Shown here: positions 51,126-61,990 of the stretch, piece by piece
How the letters are laid out: each line of letters begins with the position of its first letter
Numbering within the stretch: the stretch's first letter is position 1
Assembly (NCBI GenBank): GCA_030278955.1
Contig: JAOANR010000010.1
Coordinates: 24,520,444 to 24,584,443, forward strand
Origin: Hygrophila difformis
Lineage: Eukaryota > Streptophyta > Magnoliopsida > Lamiales > Acanthaceae
Reading direction: 5' to 3'
Length of the DNA stretch: 64,000 nt
Made by a program: the position numbers and the translations under genes
Notes under the pieces: generated by a model
What the model saw: the letters and a program-made list of their open reading frames with translations, nothing else
The model's database searches: none
Told to the model about the DNA's origin: nothing

Positions 51126-52580
51126 ACTTAGTTTAATGTGATTTCAGCTATGTCGAAAAGGAATAAAGGTAACAGTTGTTTGTCCCGGGCCTATTAAGAC
51201 TTCATCAAGCTCTGAAAGTTCTGAGGTAAAAATCAGGACTTCCTTTCGTCATGATATAAATAAAACTTCCGTTTTTAGTTGCTTCTGTAGTACATTGCTA
51301 CTGACTAGACTTATCAAAATCGAATGGAATCTCACAACTACATTTTGTTCTGAATTGTGGTTGTTAAAAGTAGTTTTATGTCTTGCGTGCACAACAATTT
51401 ATTGGGAACATTACGTCTCAATGTGTTAAATCATTTCTCCTTACCTAATGTGCTTATTAGATGCATCAAATTCTATGAGAAATCTATCTAGGAGCCGTGC
51501 TTGATAAAATTGCTTTTGACAAAAATCTTATTAAGTGTTTATATTTGAGTAAGATTAACAAGAAGTGCAATAACTTAATTAATTAAGTGAATCTGAATTT
51601 CAACTAAAATGGAGCCCAATATTGAGTGGTTTGATTATCATCACATAAAGCTACTATAAACATGTATTTCTTTAATAAATTAAAAATAGTTTGCTATCGT
51701 TCCTTTTTTTTTTCAATTCCTAAAATTTTAAATTCAGTCAATTATTCAAACTTTAAATTCATGTCTCATGCACCGAGTGATATATTAACTTATATGTCAC
51801 TGTTGAATCAATGACGTATGGTAGTTTTGTTATTCATCTGCAGAAACGTGTTCCAGCAGAAAGATGTGCAGAGCTGACAATAATTGCTGCAAGCCATGGC
51901 CTAAAGGAAGCATGGATATCTTATCAGGTTCCATTAAGATGTCAAACATTCAAACTTGCTTATCTTCTGTTAATCATTACCCTCTGTAATATTGTTACTC
52001 CTAATTTGCTTGGATATATACTGGTGGGGCATTATGGACTTGCCTCAACAACGAATATTATCTAGTGCCACGATCTTTGGCTGAACTCAAACAAATCACG
52101 TTGTTTATATGACTTCACTACATTTTCTTTCTTTTCGGCTTGAAGATTGAAGATTGCTCATTAGCATTACCACTTTTACAAGTTATGTTCTTTATATAAT
52201 GTACCCTTAACAGCTCTAATTTTGTTCTCTTATCCAACATTTTTTCCTTTTTTTTTTGTGCAGCCTGTACTTGCTGTCATGTACCTGGTGCAGTATATGC
52301 CCACAGTTGGATACTGGCTCATGGATAAGGTAGACCGACACCCTGTTCTGTTCACATTGATCATTTGCCATTAATGTTTAAAAGAACTATAAGTAAAATA
52401 AACAAGTGATCAAAGGCAACTGAAATTTTTCTGTAGACACCTACAGTCTGTAAATGGAGATTTTACATCTTTACAAAATCGTTCTTTCTGTTACAGGTTG
52501 GGGAGAAGAGAGTAGCAGTTGCTGCTCAAAAAGGGAACACATACTCATTGAATTTACTCTTTGGAAAGAAGGCGAATTGA
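44524..52580 (+). CDS. TSC10: 3-ketodihydrosphingosine reductase (TSC10-type)
   Basis: Twelve exons: 44524-44599, 44685-44740, 44838-44871, 45796-45894, 45979-46127, 46842-46880, 48763-48855, 49106-49204, 51148-51225, 51844-51927, 52264-52329, 52497-52580, giving 318 aa. It reduces 3-ketodihydrosphingosine to dihydrosphingosine with NADPH, the second step of sphingoid base synthesis at the ER membrane. An N-terminal membrane anchor covers about residues 2-22. The short-chain dehydrogenase fold shows the cofactor loop TGASRGIG (49-56), LDLTRG, HNAAYERP, the catalytic Ser (SSAAGK, 184-185), YSASK (Tyr198, Lys202) and VVCPGPIKT. A hydrophobic C-terminal stretch (VLAVMYLVQYM) is a second membrane contact. 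All catalytic residues are intact and phase is kept at every junction. Introns host MITEs and other repeats. Which Arabidopsis paralogue (TSC10A or B) it matches cannot be judged here. Confidence 0.94.
45291..45488. mobile_element. Stowaway-like MITE in KDSR intron 3
   Basis: The ends CTCCCTTTGTTCTCAAA and TTTGTGAACTGAGGGAG form an imperfect inverted pair of Stowaway type, with TA before the left end. The right TA is not preserved. About 198 bp, non-coding. Confidence 0.6.
46465..46825 (+). repeat. Degenerate tandem repeat before KDSR exon 6
   Basis: Two copies of a unit of about 174 bp begin CCATGGATGG at 46465 and 46639 and share GGTCTCACACC/GGCTCACACC, CCAATTGGTGAT and CCCAACCATATAA words. 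A partial third copy (ATGTGGGATCTCGAGATGATG) ends only about 17 bp before exon 6. It is probably part of a dispersed repeat. No coding is visible. Confidence 0.6.
49339..49407 (+). repeat. Compound (CA)n(GA)n microsatellite
   Basis: About 10 CA units run directly into about 23 GA units within KDSR intron 8. Confidence 0.92.
49486..49739. repeat. Degenerate MULE-type hairpin array in KDSR intron 8
   Basis: Palindrome-like units of about 25 bp with roughly 50-60 bp spacing recur. Examples are GTCACCACTGCCACAGGTGAT near 49486, one near 49545, AAATCGCCTTTGGCAAAGGCGA at 49655-49676, and CTAATTGCTTGTACAAAGTG at 49715-49734. Spacers are A-rich as in the intact MULE at 34498. A GCTCCCAAAATAG word just before it resembles the inner part of that MULE's terminal repeat. 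The other end of an element was not found. It is probably a dead relative. Confidence 0.5.
50166..50355. mobile_element. Stowaway MITE in KDSR intron 8
   Basis: A 190-bp element starts CTCCCTCCGTCCCATTACAA and ends GGTGGGACGGAGGGAG, flanked by TA on both sides. This is the classic plant Stowaway terminus. The first 60 bp contain an internal echo (CCCATTACAAATGTC twice). Confidence 0.85.
51078..51124 (+). repeat. (CT)n microsatellite at end of KDSR intron 8
   Basis: About 22 CT units lie about 25 bp before the exon 9 acceptor (51147), in place of a normal polypyrimidine tract. Length variation here could affect splicing. Confidence 0.9.
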
Positions 52581-53670
52581 TCAATAACTGACCGATGCAA
52601 GTGAAAGATCGATTACGGATTAACTCATGTAAAAAGTAAAAACCACTTGCCCACAATCTACCATATTCATTGCTAGGAGGGTGCTAATAACCTTATTACA
52701 TTTTACCTTAGCTGGTATGTACACTGTATAAACCCTGATGGATTTAATGAACTCGACAAATTTGAATTTGAATTTGAATATTCATATTTGATCTTGAGGT
52801 GAAAACTTTCGAGTTGCAGTACTCTCTCGTGTTTGATTTGATGATCCGTTTGTTTCATTTTTTGGCTGTTGTGTTTTGGATTTGATTCATTGATATATTA
52901 AATGAAGAGTACAATGCTTCGAAATCGAACCCGGGTTTTCAATCAAATGCCTTCTAAACTAATGTAGTTTATATCCTCCATCCTTTCACATTTAACATTT
53001 TTGCACTTGATCTCCCAACTGTTGAATTTCGTAGTAAGGTTTGAATTTAACAAATAAATTGTTTAAAAAAGAAAATTAAAAAAAATAAAAAGATAACAAA
53101 TGATGAGTGTGAGTTTGATGTAGAATGATCCTCATCTTTACTTTTAATTTTGCACATATGCTGGTTCTTAGTTTTGCCAAATTAAATAAGATGCGTAAGG
53201 TCTGGCAAACCACGGCTTACATGAACATGTCTCCATGAAATACAGCACCTTTTTCAATAAAAGGTGAGTTTTTTCATGCCTGACCTGACATGTCAAACTC
53301 TCTGCAACCCTCCCAAATTTACCCCAAAAATAACAAATGAAAATATACAGCACATTAATAACCCTGAACTAACCTGTTCAAAAGGGAAACAGAGAAGGTA
53401 CTTCAACCCAGTCTCACATTAGGGAGAGTACATGCTTGTATGTATTAGTATTAGTGTTGATTCAAAATTTCCAAGAGGAATTGTCAAAGTTCCTGTATGG
53501 CTCAGGTTGTGGTGAATTCAATCAAGATAATTTACCACTTTTTGTTTTGGATGCTAATAGCAGACTGAAAAGATACATGCACAATACACCACAAGAGAAC
53601 AAAAATATCACAATCAAGGTAATACTTAACTTACTAATACAACGCAAGAAGCTGCTGCAACTGAATGTAG
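52581..53670. other. Intergenic region between convergent KDSR and PrfB
   Basis: The interval contains the 3' UTRs of both convergent genes. It is AT-rich with no supported gene. Confidence 0.45.
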
Positions 53671-56600
53671 TCATGACTCATGATTGTCCGCAGTTGACAG
53701 CGATGTACTGTACTTGTATTTAAGGTAAGATTTAATGAAAGGATCCAGCTCACCATCCATTACCGCAACAATGTCTGATGTTTCATGACCGGTACGTACA
53801 TCTTTCACTAGCTTGTATGGATGGAACACATAGTTACGTATCTGTTGCCCCCATTCAGCCTTCACTGCATCTCCCTTTATCTGCTTGATCTCGGATGCTC
53901 TTTGCTCCTCAGCAATCACTAACAATTTTGCTTTTAGTCTGCTCAGGGCTTTGATCTTGTTCGCCAATTGAGATCTCTCTTCTATATTACACAAACGAAA
54001 TCACCTTATCACACGGACACGAGGAAATTCCCAGGAAAAATAATAGAATCAAGTGTCTGTAATGTTCCCAAAGTCCAATGGCAATGCTAAAATATGGAAA
54101 CATAGAAACTTTTTAATCAATGGAAGGTAGTTTGAGGTTAACCTGTGCAGCGTAGTGTGACTCCTGTTGGGATGTGAGTGATGCGTACTGCAGTTTCAAC
54201 TTTATTAACATTTTGTCCACCTTTTCCCCCTGCCCTGGAGGTGGTGATCTCCAGATCTTCTTCAGGAATTTCTACATCCATTGATTCCTCTGGAAGAAGA
54301 GGCATGACTTCAACACCAGAGAAACTGGTCTGCAATAAATCATTGAAAATAGACATCCACATGAGCTAACTAGAAAATGAGTGGGAGGAAGAATAGCGAA
54401 ATGTTGTCTCAGCATACCTGGCGAAGACCTTTCGCATTGAAAGGGGATTGTCTCACAATACGGTGGGTTCCTTTCTCACCAGACAAATACCCATAGGCGT
54501 ACCGTCCCTCTATTTCAATAGTAGCAGATTTTATCCCAGCCTCTTCTCCCATGGACTTCTCAACCACTTTTGTCTTGTATCGTTGCTTCTCTCCCCACCT
54601 TACGTACATTCTGAGAAGCATGTCAGCCCAATCCTGCACTGGAATTCATTACAGGAATTTAAAGAAAATGACGCAGTAAATTTGGAAACCAAAATTTATG
54701 AAATTGGGATTCACGTTATTCTGAACTTTCCACACAGAAACATCCATTCAATCAGAAAAAGAACATATGGAATTAATTAGTAGACAGGCTACAATTCTAG
54801 CTCGAAAATTGAAAGCATCTCGGCTTTGCAACATGCTGGTCAAATATAATCATTGGAAAAATAGATGTTCATCCTGTCCAATCCCAAGTTTTTAAGCTTT
54901 GAGGTTAAATATCATTTTCTGGGAGGAAACACATACTCGAGTTAATTGTGGGTTTTTTAATTTTCCTTGAATGACCAAATCAGGCATTACCTGAGCATCG
55001 GTACCCCCTGCACCAGCTGTGATACTGATTACAGCCCCTTCTTTGTCATAAGGGCCAGAAAGAAGTTGAGTCAATTCAAACCGGTCCAATGCCTTCCTCA
55101 ACTCTTTAATGATACCAGCAGCTTCTTCAAGGAGCCCAGTATCAATTGAGTCCATCTCCTCTGTAAGATTTATTATAGTTTCTGCCTCTTCAACCTGTAT
55201 TAGTATATGCCAGATTTAAATATCTTCAAAAGAAACATGAAGTTTTTGTTCAATTTTCAACGATCTGCTGTAAGATTGGTTATAGTTTCTGCCTCTTCAA
55301 CCTCCATTAGTATATGCCTGAATAAAATATATTCAAAAGAAACATGAAGTTTTAGTTCAATTTCCAACAATCTGCTGTTAGATTGATCATAGTTTCTGCC
55401 TTTTCAACTTGTATTAGTATATACCAGATTTGAATATCCTTAAAAGAAACATGAAGTTTTTGTTCAATTTCCAATGATCTGTATGCAACTCTTAAAAGTT
55501 ATTGACGTAAGATTCAGAAAATTCAAGTGGATACCTGAGCTTTGAAGTCATCCAGAAGTTTAATTTTCTCTTTGACATCAGTCAGAGCCTGAAGCGTCTG
55601 CTGAGCTTTGGCACGATCGTCCCATAAAGCGGTATCAGCGGCAGCTTTCTCCAACTCCACAAGATTTTCTTCAAGCAATTGTAGACCAGCAGCAGTCCTA
55701 ATTTCTTCAACACGCTTCAAAGTTGTCTCCACTTCTTTTCTTAAGGTATAGAAATCTACCAATATCGTCACAATAAATGAATCTACCAACAATATGATAT
55801 TTTCGGCTTCATACAAATGGAATTCATTGGAGGCAATGCAAGTAAGGAGGCTATAAGCATACATGTAATAACTATGCAAACCATATTAGGTTCTCTAGTT
55901 TTCATTTCCAAATTAAGCCCTCCATAAATAATAAAGAAATTCCAAATTCTAAAGAAAAGAGCCGCATTATTCTACATGTATGTATCGAGTGAAGCCATTT
56001 CGTCGTATAAATTCAGCAATTCAATTCCTCGACGTCCACAACTTCCTTGTGTTTAAACATCTACAGAAAAGAGTAACACTGCCACATAGCTTAAAGTATT
56101 TATCCTAACCCTCCAGTGTTACTAAGTATTTTCATTTGACACTAATGGAACTGCCTTTAATCATTCAATTTCATAGTACACATTGCACTTCAACTGCTTC
56201 TTGAGCTTTGGCGCAAGCACATATCTAATCTGAGAAGCAACTGCTGTCAACAGACACCTAGGCGCAAAATATACTAGAACACTTGAATAACAAGAATATC
56301 AATAGTTCTTGCCCACACATATGCAAACTTGATTATTACCTTGCATTGCCCACTCTCTTGAATCTGTGCTCACTTCGACCTCAGGAGTCGCAAACAGACC
56401 TGTGCTCCCTTCAGTCAACAATTTACAAGAACAACCGATAAACATCAGAAGAGTAATTCTAAGGCAGATTAACCAACCATAAGAACATACAGATGCATCA
56501 TAGAAAAGTAAATAATAAAATGGATTCAATGCAAAATAAAAATGGCTAAGCCATATCTAAATTCTAAGCATGATACAATTTCCAGTACTAGAAAACTTTG

Positions 56601-56958
56601 CAGGAGAACAATGTTAACGTGCTTCATGTATAAGTAGAGGCAATAGAGGTTTCACAAATTTACATAATCATTTCATCGCCTACTAAAGCACATCGTCCCC
56701 AAACTTAAAACCAAATAACAGACAGGAATACGAATTACCATTTCGAGAAGAAATTGATGAATAGTGAAGGAGCGAAATCCGCTTCGAACATTTACAAAAG
56801 AAGCAGCTTGAAGAAGCGAAAAGTGATGTTCGAAAACCCCTCAATTTTGGCCGCGAAATTGAACTTGCGGAATTTGCTGAATTGGGAATACAGAAGGACC
56901 GTTGGGGTGGTGTGGCATAGCTGAGGGCAGCAGCAATAGCAACAGCAACGCCCGCCAT
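53671..56958 (-). CDS. prfB: Plastid peptide chain release factor 2 (PrfB/HCF109 type)
   Basis: Seven exons: 56958-56739, 56399-56340, 55755-55535, 55194-54991, 54633-54418, 54329-54143, 53981-53671, giving 472 aa. The factor reads stop codons (UGA/UAA) on plastid ribosomes and triggers peptide release. The first 75 residues are rich in Ser, Ala and Arg (a chloroplast transit peptide). A helical RF domain follows ([14 protein letters not shown]), then the PCRF domain ([15 protein letters not shown]). The SPF stop-codon recognition motif is at 298-300 and the catalytic GGQ at 344-346 ([13 protein letters not shown]). Both motifs being intact separates it from PrfB3-like relatives, which lack them. 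No bacterial-style internal frameshift is present. In Arabidopsis the PrfB1 gene (HCF109) is needed for stability of UGA-containing plastid transcripts; that role is inferred here. Intron 3 holds a tandem triplication. Confidence 0.95.
55161..55490 (-). repeat. Triplicated ~107-bp unit overlapping PrfB exon 4 start
   Basis: Three tandem copies begin near 55161, 55268 and 55375 with CTGTAAGATT or CTGTTAGATT and share GTTTCTGCCTCTTCAACCT and AAAGAAACATGAAGTTTT. The first copy overlaps the first 34 bases of exon 4 and its acceptor. The other two therefore carry decoy copies of the exon start and acceptor within intron 3. Confidence 0.85.
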
Positions 56959-57117
56959 TGATCTCGCTGATGCGAGCTCGACTGAAGACGATAACGCTGG
57001 ATTTATCTTCTAAAACCCTTCCCTTCTACTCGGATACGATTTATCAAATACTTAACGCGACTTTAGTGTTAATAAATACTCCACCCGCTCTTTTTATTAC
57101 TAGTAGTACTATTAGTT
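56959..57117. promoter_or_regulatory. Likely PrfB promoter region
   Basis: This is the short stretch upstream of the PrfB ATG, before a Stowaway-like element. No clear TATA box was seen, as is common for plastid-protein genes. Confidence 0.4.
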
Positions 57118-57385
57118 ACTACCTCCGTCCGTTCTGTAATATTTTTGACGTTTGATAATGTGTTATTATTCACACACAAACTTTCATTTAAAGTTTTATC
57201 ATACTTTTACAAGTTAAAATATAGCCAAATTGGATCTTGTTAGATTCGTCTCATAGTGTAGTTTTTAAATATAAAACTTTTAGAATTTTTACTTGTACCG
57301 AACTTGAGTTATTAATTGTTTAAAATGTGCACTGGACTTCGTGAAAAGTGAGTCCGTAAAAAAGTTATGAAAACAGAGGAAGTAT
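57118..57385. mobile_element. Stowaway-like MITE upstream of PrfB
   Basis: The left end is TACCTCCGTCCG and the right end CAGAGGAAGTATT, a decayed Stowaway-like inverted pair. The centre is AT-rich. It abuts the Gypsy LTR at 57387 and may have been trimmed by that insertion. Confidence 0.45.
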
Positions 57386-57386
57386 T

Positions 57387-60268
57387 TGTAACGCCCCGAA
57401 AATTCAAACCTGATTTTCGCAAGCATTACCGCTGTACTAACTATCCTAAACTAGTGGCCAGCTAATTTAAAACAGCTAGTACAACACTGGGTAAACCTAA
57501 AGTGATCATCTGATTAATCTGGTTTAATGCGGAAGCTAAAACAAATAAAACATATAAGCACATAGGAGGTCTCACCATCATAATCAAATAAACATTCCAG
57601 CTGCTCATCCAGACTGCAAGCCTCTCAACAGCATACCAATATCTCAAACAGGGCTACCAGCCCAAAGCGTAAATCACATAAGGCCACCGGCCGACAGAAA
57701 GCAGATTCTAGGCACACAGGCCTCAACTAGCATAAAATCCAAGTCATAATAAACAATAGAGTATCACATAATCACGTAAGATAAACATAAAAAGTCCTAT
57801 ATATGTGATCTCTCAATACCCCAAACCCAAATCATGCTCCAGCGCCTCCAGTAGGATCTATAAAACAGACAAAAGCAAAGGGGGTCAGTACAACGTACTG
57901 AGCAAGCTACGTGCCGGGGAGTAAGGGAAAACAGAACCACATCTCAAGATAGTAAATATAGGTAATAAATAAACATATTAATAACGGCAGAATATAAATA
58001 AAGCAGTTAAACACCACACCGTCCCATACCGGTGCTTCAACCACGATCATACAATTGACATAAATAAATCATCATACCGTCCCATACCGGTGCTTCAACC
58101 ACAGACATACAATTTATGCACGTGATGCATGGCCTAACATACACATATCTACCCTATATGCAAATGCAAATGAATATGCCTAGCCGGCAACCTAAACCCG
58201 GGCGGTATGAACCCACGGGTGAGGATATCATCAACTCCAACCCGTTACAGGGTAACATACACCATCCCCGCAGGGACCACAGGCATCACAGCCCAATCAC
58301 AGGCATAACAGCCAAATAATCACAGGCATCGCAGCCAAATCACAGGCATCACAGCCTAATAATCACCCCGCAGGGCCATCGGGACTCAACAACACCGGTA
58401 AAGGCTGCCCGATCAGACATTTCCAATATGTCCATCCATTCATAATGCAATACCATGCATTATAATAACCAGCCAAAAAGGGCCAACAGGAATAACAACC
58501 AATAATCCACCCCGCAGGGTCACCGGGACTCAACAACACCGGTAAAGGCTGCCCGATCAGTCATAAACATCATAACAACCCATCGGGTTAATAACCGTCA
58601 ATTACAATGCAATAACATGCATATGACAATACAGTGATATTCAAGCGTCTACATACTAGGTTCGCATGCTTCTCAACATATAAGGAATTCAATACATAAC
58701 CCCCTAGGCTAAGTCATTAATGATATAATAATTCAACAGTTCCCCTAAGCAATTCAACAACCCCACGGGCCAATTGATTAACCCAGGTTTACCAATAACA
58801 TTTGGGGAAGTCATAACAATAATTGGTGCAAAGAAAACATCATTATAGAATCAAAATCGCACAAAAATGGGCCAAACAGAGCCTTTCTGCGCTCACTGCG
58901 CGCCCGCGCGCGTAAGACGCGTGACATACGCAGCCCAGTACTGTAGCGATTACTGTAGCAATTACTGTAGCAATTTACTATTGTAATTACTGTAGTGAAT
59001 TACTGCGGTAATTACTGTAGCGAGTTACTGTAGTAATTACTGTAACGAGTTACTGCGGTAACTACTGTAGCGAGTTACTGTAGTAATTACTGTAGCGAGT
59101 TACTGCGGTAATTACTGTAGTGAGTTACTGCGGTAACTACTGTACAAGTTACTGTGGTAGTTACTGTTCAAATTACCGTGGTAATTACTGTTCAAATTAC
59201 CGTGGTAATTACTGTGGCGAATTACTGCGGTAACTATGCGAGTTACCGCGGGTAACTACTGTACAAGTACTGTAGCAGTACTGTAGCAGTTACTGTAGCA
59301 ATTACTATTCATCGTCTTCTCCGATTTTCCAATCGGTTTTTCCGGCGATTTCGCCGGAATCCGACCCCCAAATACCCCCCAAACACGTAATTTAAGCAAT
59401 ATAAATCCCTTGCCTGATGTCTTCCAACAATAATCAACCTCCGATTCGTCGATTTCAAGCTTCAATCGGCCAAATCAACCCAAAATCCTAACATCAAGAA
59501 TTTCATCAAAACTCAACCAAAATACCACCAATCCAAAGAGAAAACAAGCGAGAAACACTTACCAAATCGTTTGCAACGATTTGCCACCAAGATCCGTCGG
59601 ATCGGGCAAGATGTCTTCACTCCTCTTTTATTCCAAAGAAGACCGATCGGTCTTCTCTTCCTCCTCCAACTCCCGAACCACAATCCAAGCCTTAGCTTCC
59701 CCAACACCAATATAGCTTCCAATCAAGAATCCAAGCTTCCCAAGTGCACAAAAACTATAAAAGTTCACCAAAATCTTCATTCCCGTCACCACCATGAACC
59801 CCCACCAAAACCACCTCAAGACCCATCAAAAACAAGTTGTAAGGTGTGGAAATCACTTACCAATAGGTGTGCATTCAATCCCCCACTTGATTTGAGCTCA
59901 AAAACACCAAATTCTCTCCACAAGCTCACTTTTCTACACCTTGGGCACCAAAAACGGGAATGAACCCTAGTTGCAATTGTTGAGCTTACAAATGATGGTG
60001 TGGGGATGATTTGGGGATTTTTATTTGGGTATGGGTCACCCCGGGTCGGTTCGGAAGATGGGTCATTGAGTTGGTACCCTTGTCTTGAGTCATTTCTACC
60101 ATATTGCACTCACTTGAGCACTTGAGCTCTTATTATCTTGTGAGTTTGCTACCCACTTATTCTTCCACTTCAATCCAATATCTCTCTTACAAAATAATTC
60201 ATATTATTTATCTTTATTAATTAACCATAATTACTTTCAATTATGCGTTAATTAATCGGGATGTTACA
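57387..60268 (-). repeat. Long (2.9-kb) Gypsy LTR
   Basis: On the minus strand it begins TGTAACATCCCG and ends CGGGGCGTTACA, with TG/CA ends and a 6-bp inverted TGTAAC. It contains several local duplications. A 27-bp ACCGTCCCATACCGG block occurs near 58017 and 58076, CACAGGCAT units repeat at 58271-58358, and a 55-bp block is repeated near 58365 and 58509. It also holds the CTGTAG minisatellite. No second copy exists in the window to confirm the borders. Confidence 0.75.
58934..59310. repeat. TTACTGTAGYRA minisatellite inside the LTR
   Basis: About 380 bp of imperfect repeats of a roughly 16-18-bp unit built on TACTGTAG or TACTGCGG followed by AATTACTG or GAGTTACTG. Units alternate CTGTAG and CTGCGG, giving a 32-36-bp higher order in places. 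It lies just after a GCGCCCGCGCGCG patch. Confidence 0.85.
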
Positions 60269-60281
60269 ATCTCTCCCCTTT
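60269..60281 (-). promoter_or_regulatory. Polypurine tract of Gypsy remnant
   Basis: ATCTCTCCCCTTT on the plus strand is AAAGGGGAGAGAT on the coding strand. It abuts the LTR end, which confirms that the LTR is a 3' LTR reading leftward. Confidence 0.75.
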
Positions 60282-60559
60282 AGGATCATTTCGCCCCCGA
60301 AATGCATAATCAACCACATGATCATCAATGAACAATCAAGGGAAAAATGTTACTTCATTATGAGAAGTAAAAATTAAAGTCTGGCTACTTCTGTTTCATA
60401 CGCTCCCCAGTTTCTTCAAGTAGCATCTTCAGCTCCTTGTCTAGACGACAACACCTTAACCATCAACACGGTTTTATTCCTCGGAACCTCATCATTTGTA
60501 TCAATTACCCGATCTGGAACTCCTCGAACTTAAGACTAGAATCCAATTCAACTTTATCA

Positions 60560-61262
60560 AGCTGAATGATCTTAGCTGGATCAGACAGAAACTTCCTGAG
60601 TTGGGAAGTACACATCATGGGCTCGACCCACTTCTGCTGGCAAAGCCAACATATACGTCACTTTTCCAACCATCTCAACAATATCATAGGATCCAATATA
60701 TCTCGGAATCAGCTTGGCTTCTTACCAAATCGTTGTACCCCTTTCATAGACAATACCTATAACAACACAAAATCACTAACCTCAAGCTCCACATGGCGAT
60801 GAGCTAAATCAACATAGCTCTTTTGTCGGTCATGAGCTTCTTTCATCCGATCCCTTTGATTCTCATTAACACATTAATCTGCTCAATTACCTCAGGACCC
60901 ATATTTACCGGATCTGCTAGATCATTCCAGCACAAGTGACTCATGCACTTCCTCCTATACCGTGCCACTAGATTTCCAAAACATGAACTACCGCTGCTGT
61001 CTTCAAATCATGCGTCGGTAGTTCTACTGATTACATTCTCATTATGTATTAACACACCACCCAAACCTTTAAGTGAGGTGTTGGTCAAAACTTCATACTC
61101 ACCTGACTCATCAGGTAGAGTCAATACAAGTGTCTTTGTCATTTCATTCTTCCAAATTTTGAACGCTTGCTCACAATCATCATCCCATCTAAATCTGACA
61201 TCGTTACACAACTATATCATCAGAGGTCTAGCAATGCTAGAAAATCCCTCGATACCTACTGA
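60560..61262 (-). pseudogene. Gypsy pol remains: RT end, RNase H start, integrase tail
   Basis: Reading leftward, the RT end GFSSIARPL and RNase H start (FRWDDDCEQAFKIWK, LTLPDESGEYEV, LGGVLIHN) lie at 61262-61010. THDLKTAAVVHVLEI follows near 60990. The sequence then jumps to integrase C-terminal motifs (SHLCWNDLADPVNMGPE, MKEAHDRQKSYVDL, VELEVSDFV, RYIGSYDIVEMVGKV) at 60940-60620. At least one stop and frame changes interrupt. The junction shows an internal deletion that removed most of RNase H and the integrase core. Confidence 0.75.
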
Positions 61263-61585
61263 TAATGGCCAAAATTGTCCATTATTTCCAATCCATTTCC
61301 GTGTCTGAGACGGACATTTTGATCGTGTTTCCATCTTATTGTAATAAGAAAGCAGTTGAATTTGACAGATTAATGCTAGTTTGTAAAAACATCAAGCCGG
61401 TAATAAAAAGACACAAAACATACAATTTTTAATTGTATTTGTGTTAGAAAAATCTAAAAACATGAAAAAAGGAAAAAGAAAAGAAAAATGAATGAAAAGA
61501 TGGGCAAAAGAATAAAAGAGCCCACAAAAATCCAAAAAGATGGGAAAAAGATTGAAAATCCCACAACTGAAATTTGGTTGAAGCA

Positions 61586-61990
61586 CAATTCGAATTGTGT
61601 GCAATTCGAATTAATTCGAATTGCACTACAATTCGAATTGCTAAAGAGAGCAAAGAAATGGTTAAGTGTTGGAAGGAATGCAGAAGCCTAATTCGAATTG
61701 TTCAAGTTCGAATTAATTCGAATTAGGGAATGAAGAAAGAAGAAACCCAAAGGCAAGAGGAAGATGCAATTCGAATTGTCTAGTTCGAATTAATTCGAAT
61801 TAGCACAAACAATTCGAATTGCCATAGGTGCAAGGAGGCCAAGCAGAAACCCTCATCCAGTTCGAGAAAAGACCAATTCGAATTCTTCACAACAATTCGA
61901 ATTGACTACTGAAGGCTACAATTCCAGCTCAAGGAAGAGATCTCACAATTCGAATTAATTCGAATTGGTTGAGATAATTCGAACTTCACT
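61586..61990. repeat. AATTCGAATT palindrome cluster, left group
   Basis: Five blocks contain one to four copies of AATTCGAATT. The commonest block has a single unit, a 4-8-base spacer, a fused double unit (AATTCGAATTAATTCGAATT), another spacer and a final unit. Block starts are near 61586, 61690, 61766, 61873 and 61946. Confidence 0.9.

Larger units (their letters stand above)
57387..61262 (-). mobile_element. Deleted Gypsy retrotransposon (3' LTR plus pol remains)
   Basis: A 2.9-kb LTR in minus orientation is followed, to its right, by a polypurine tract and then decayed pol sequence. On the minus strand the order is end of RT, start of RNase H, then integrase C-terminal region. The RNase H end and integrase core are deleted between them. 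The reading style (QEFxxW-like DDDCEQAFKIWK, GLGGVLIHN, later DRQKSYVD) fits plant chromovirus-type Gypsy. No 5' LTR, gag or target-site duplication was found to the right, so the element is truncated. Confidence 0.78.

Noticed and set aside
59816..60109. Minus-strand ORF of 97 codons upstream of the Gypsy pol remnant
   Set aside because: Lies wholly within the Gypsy LTR and has no recognisable domain.
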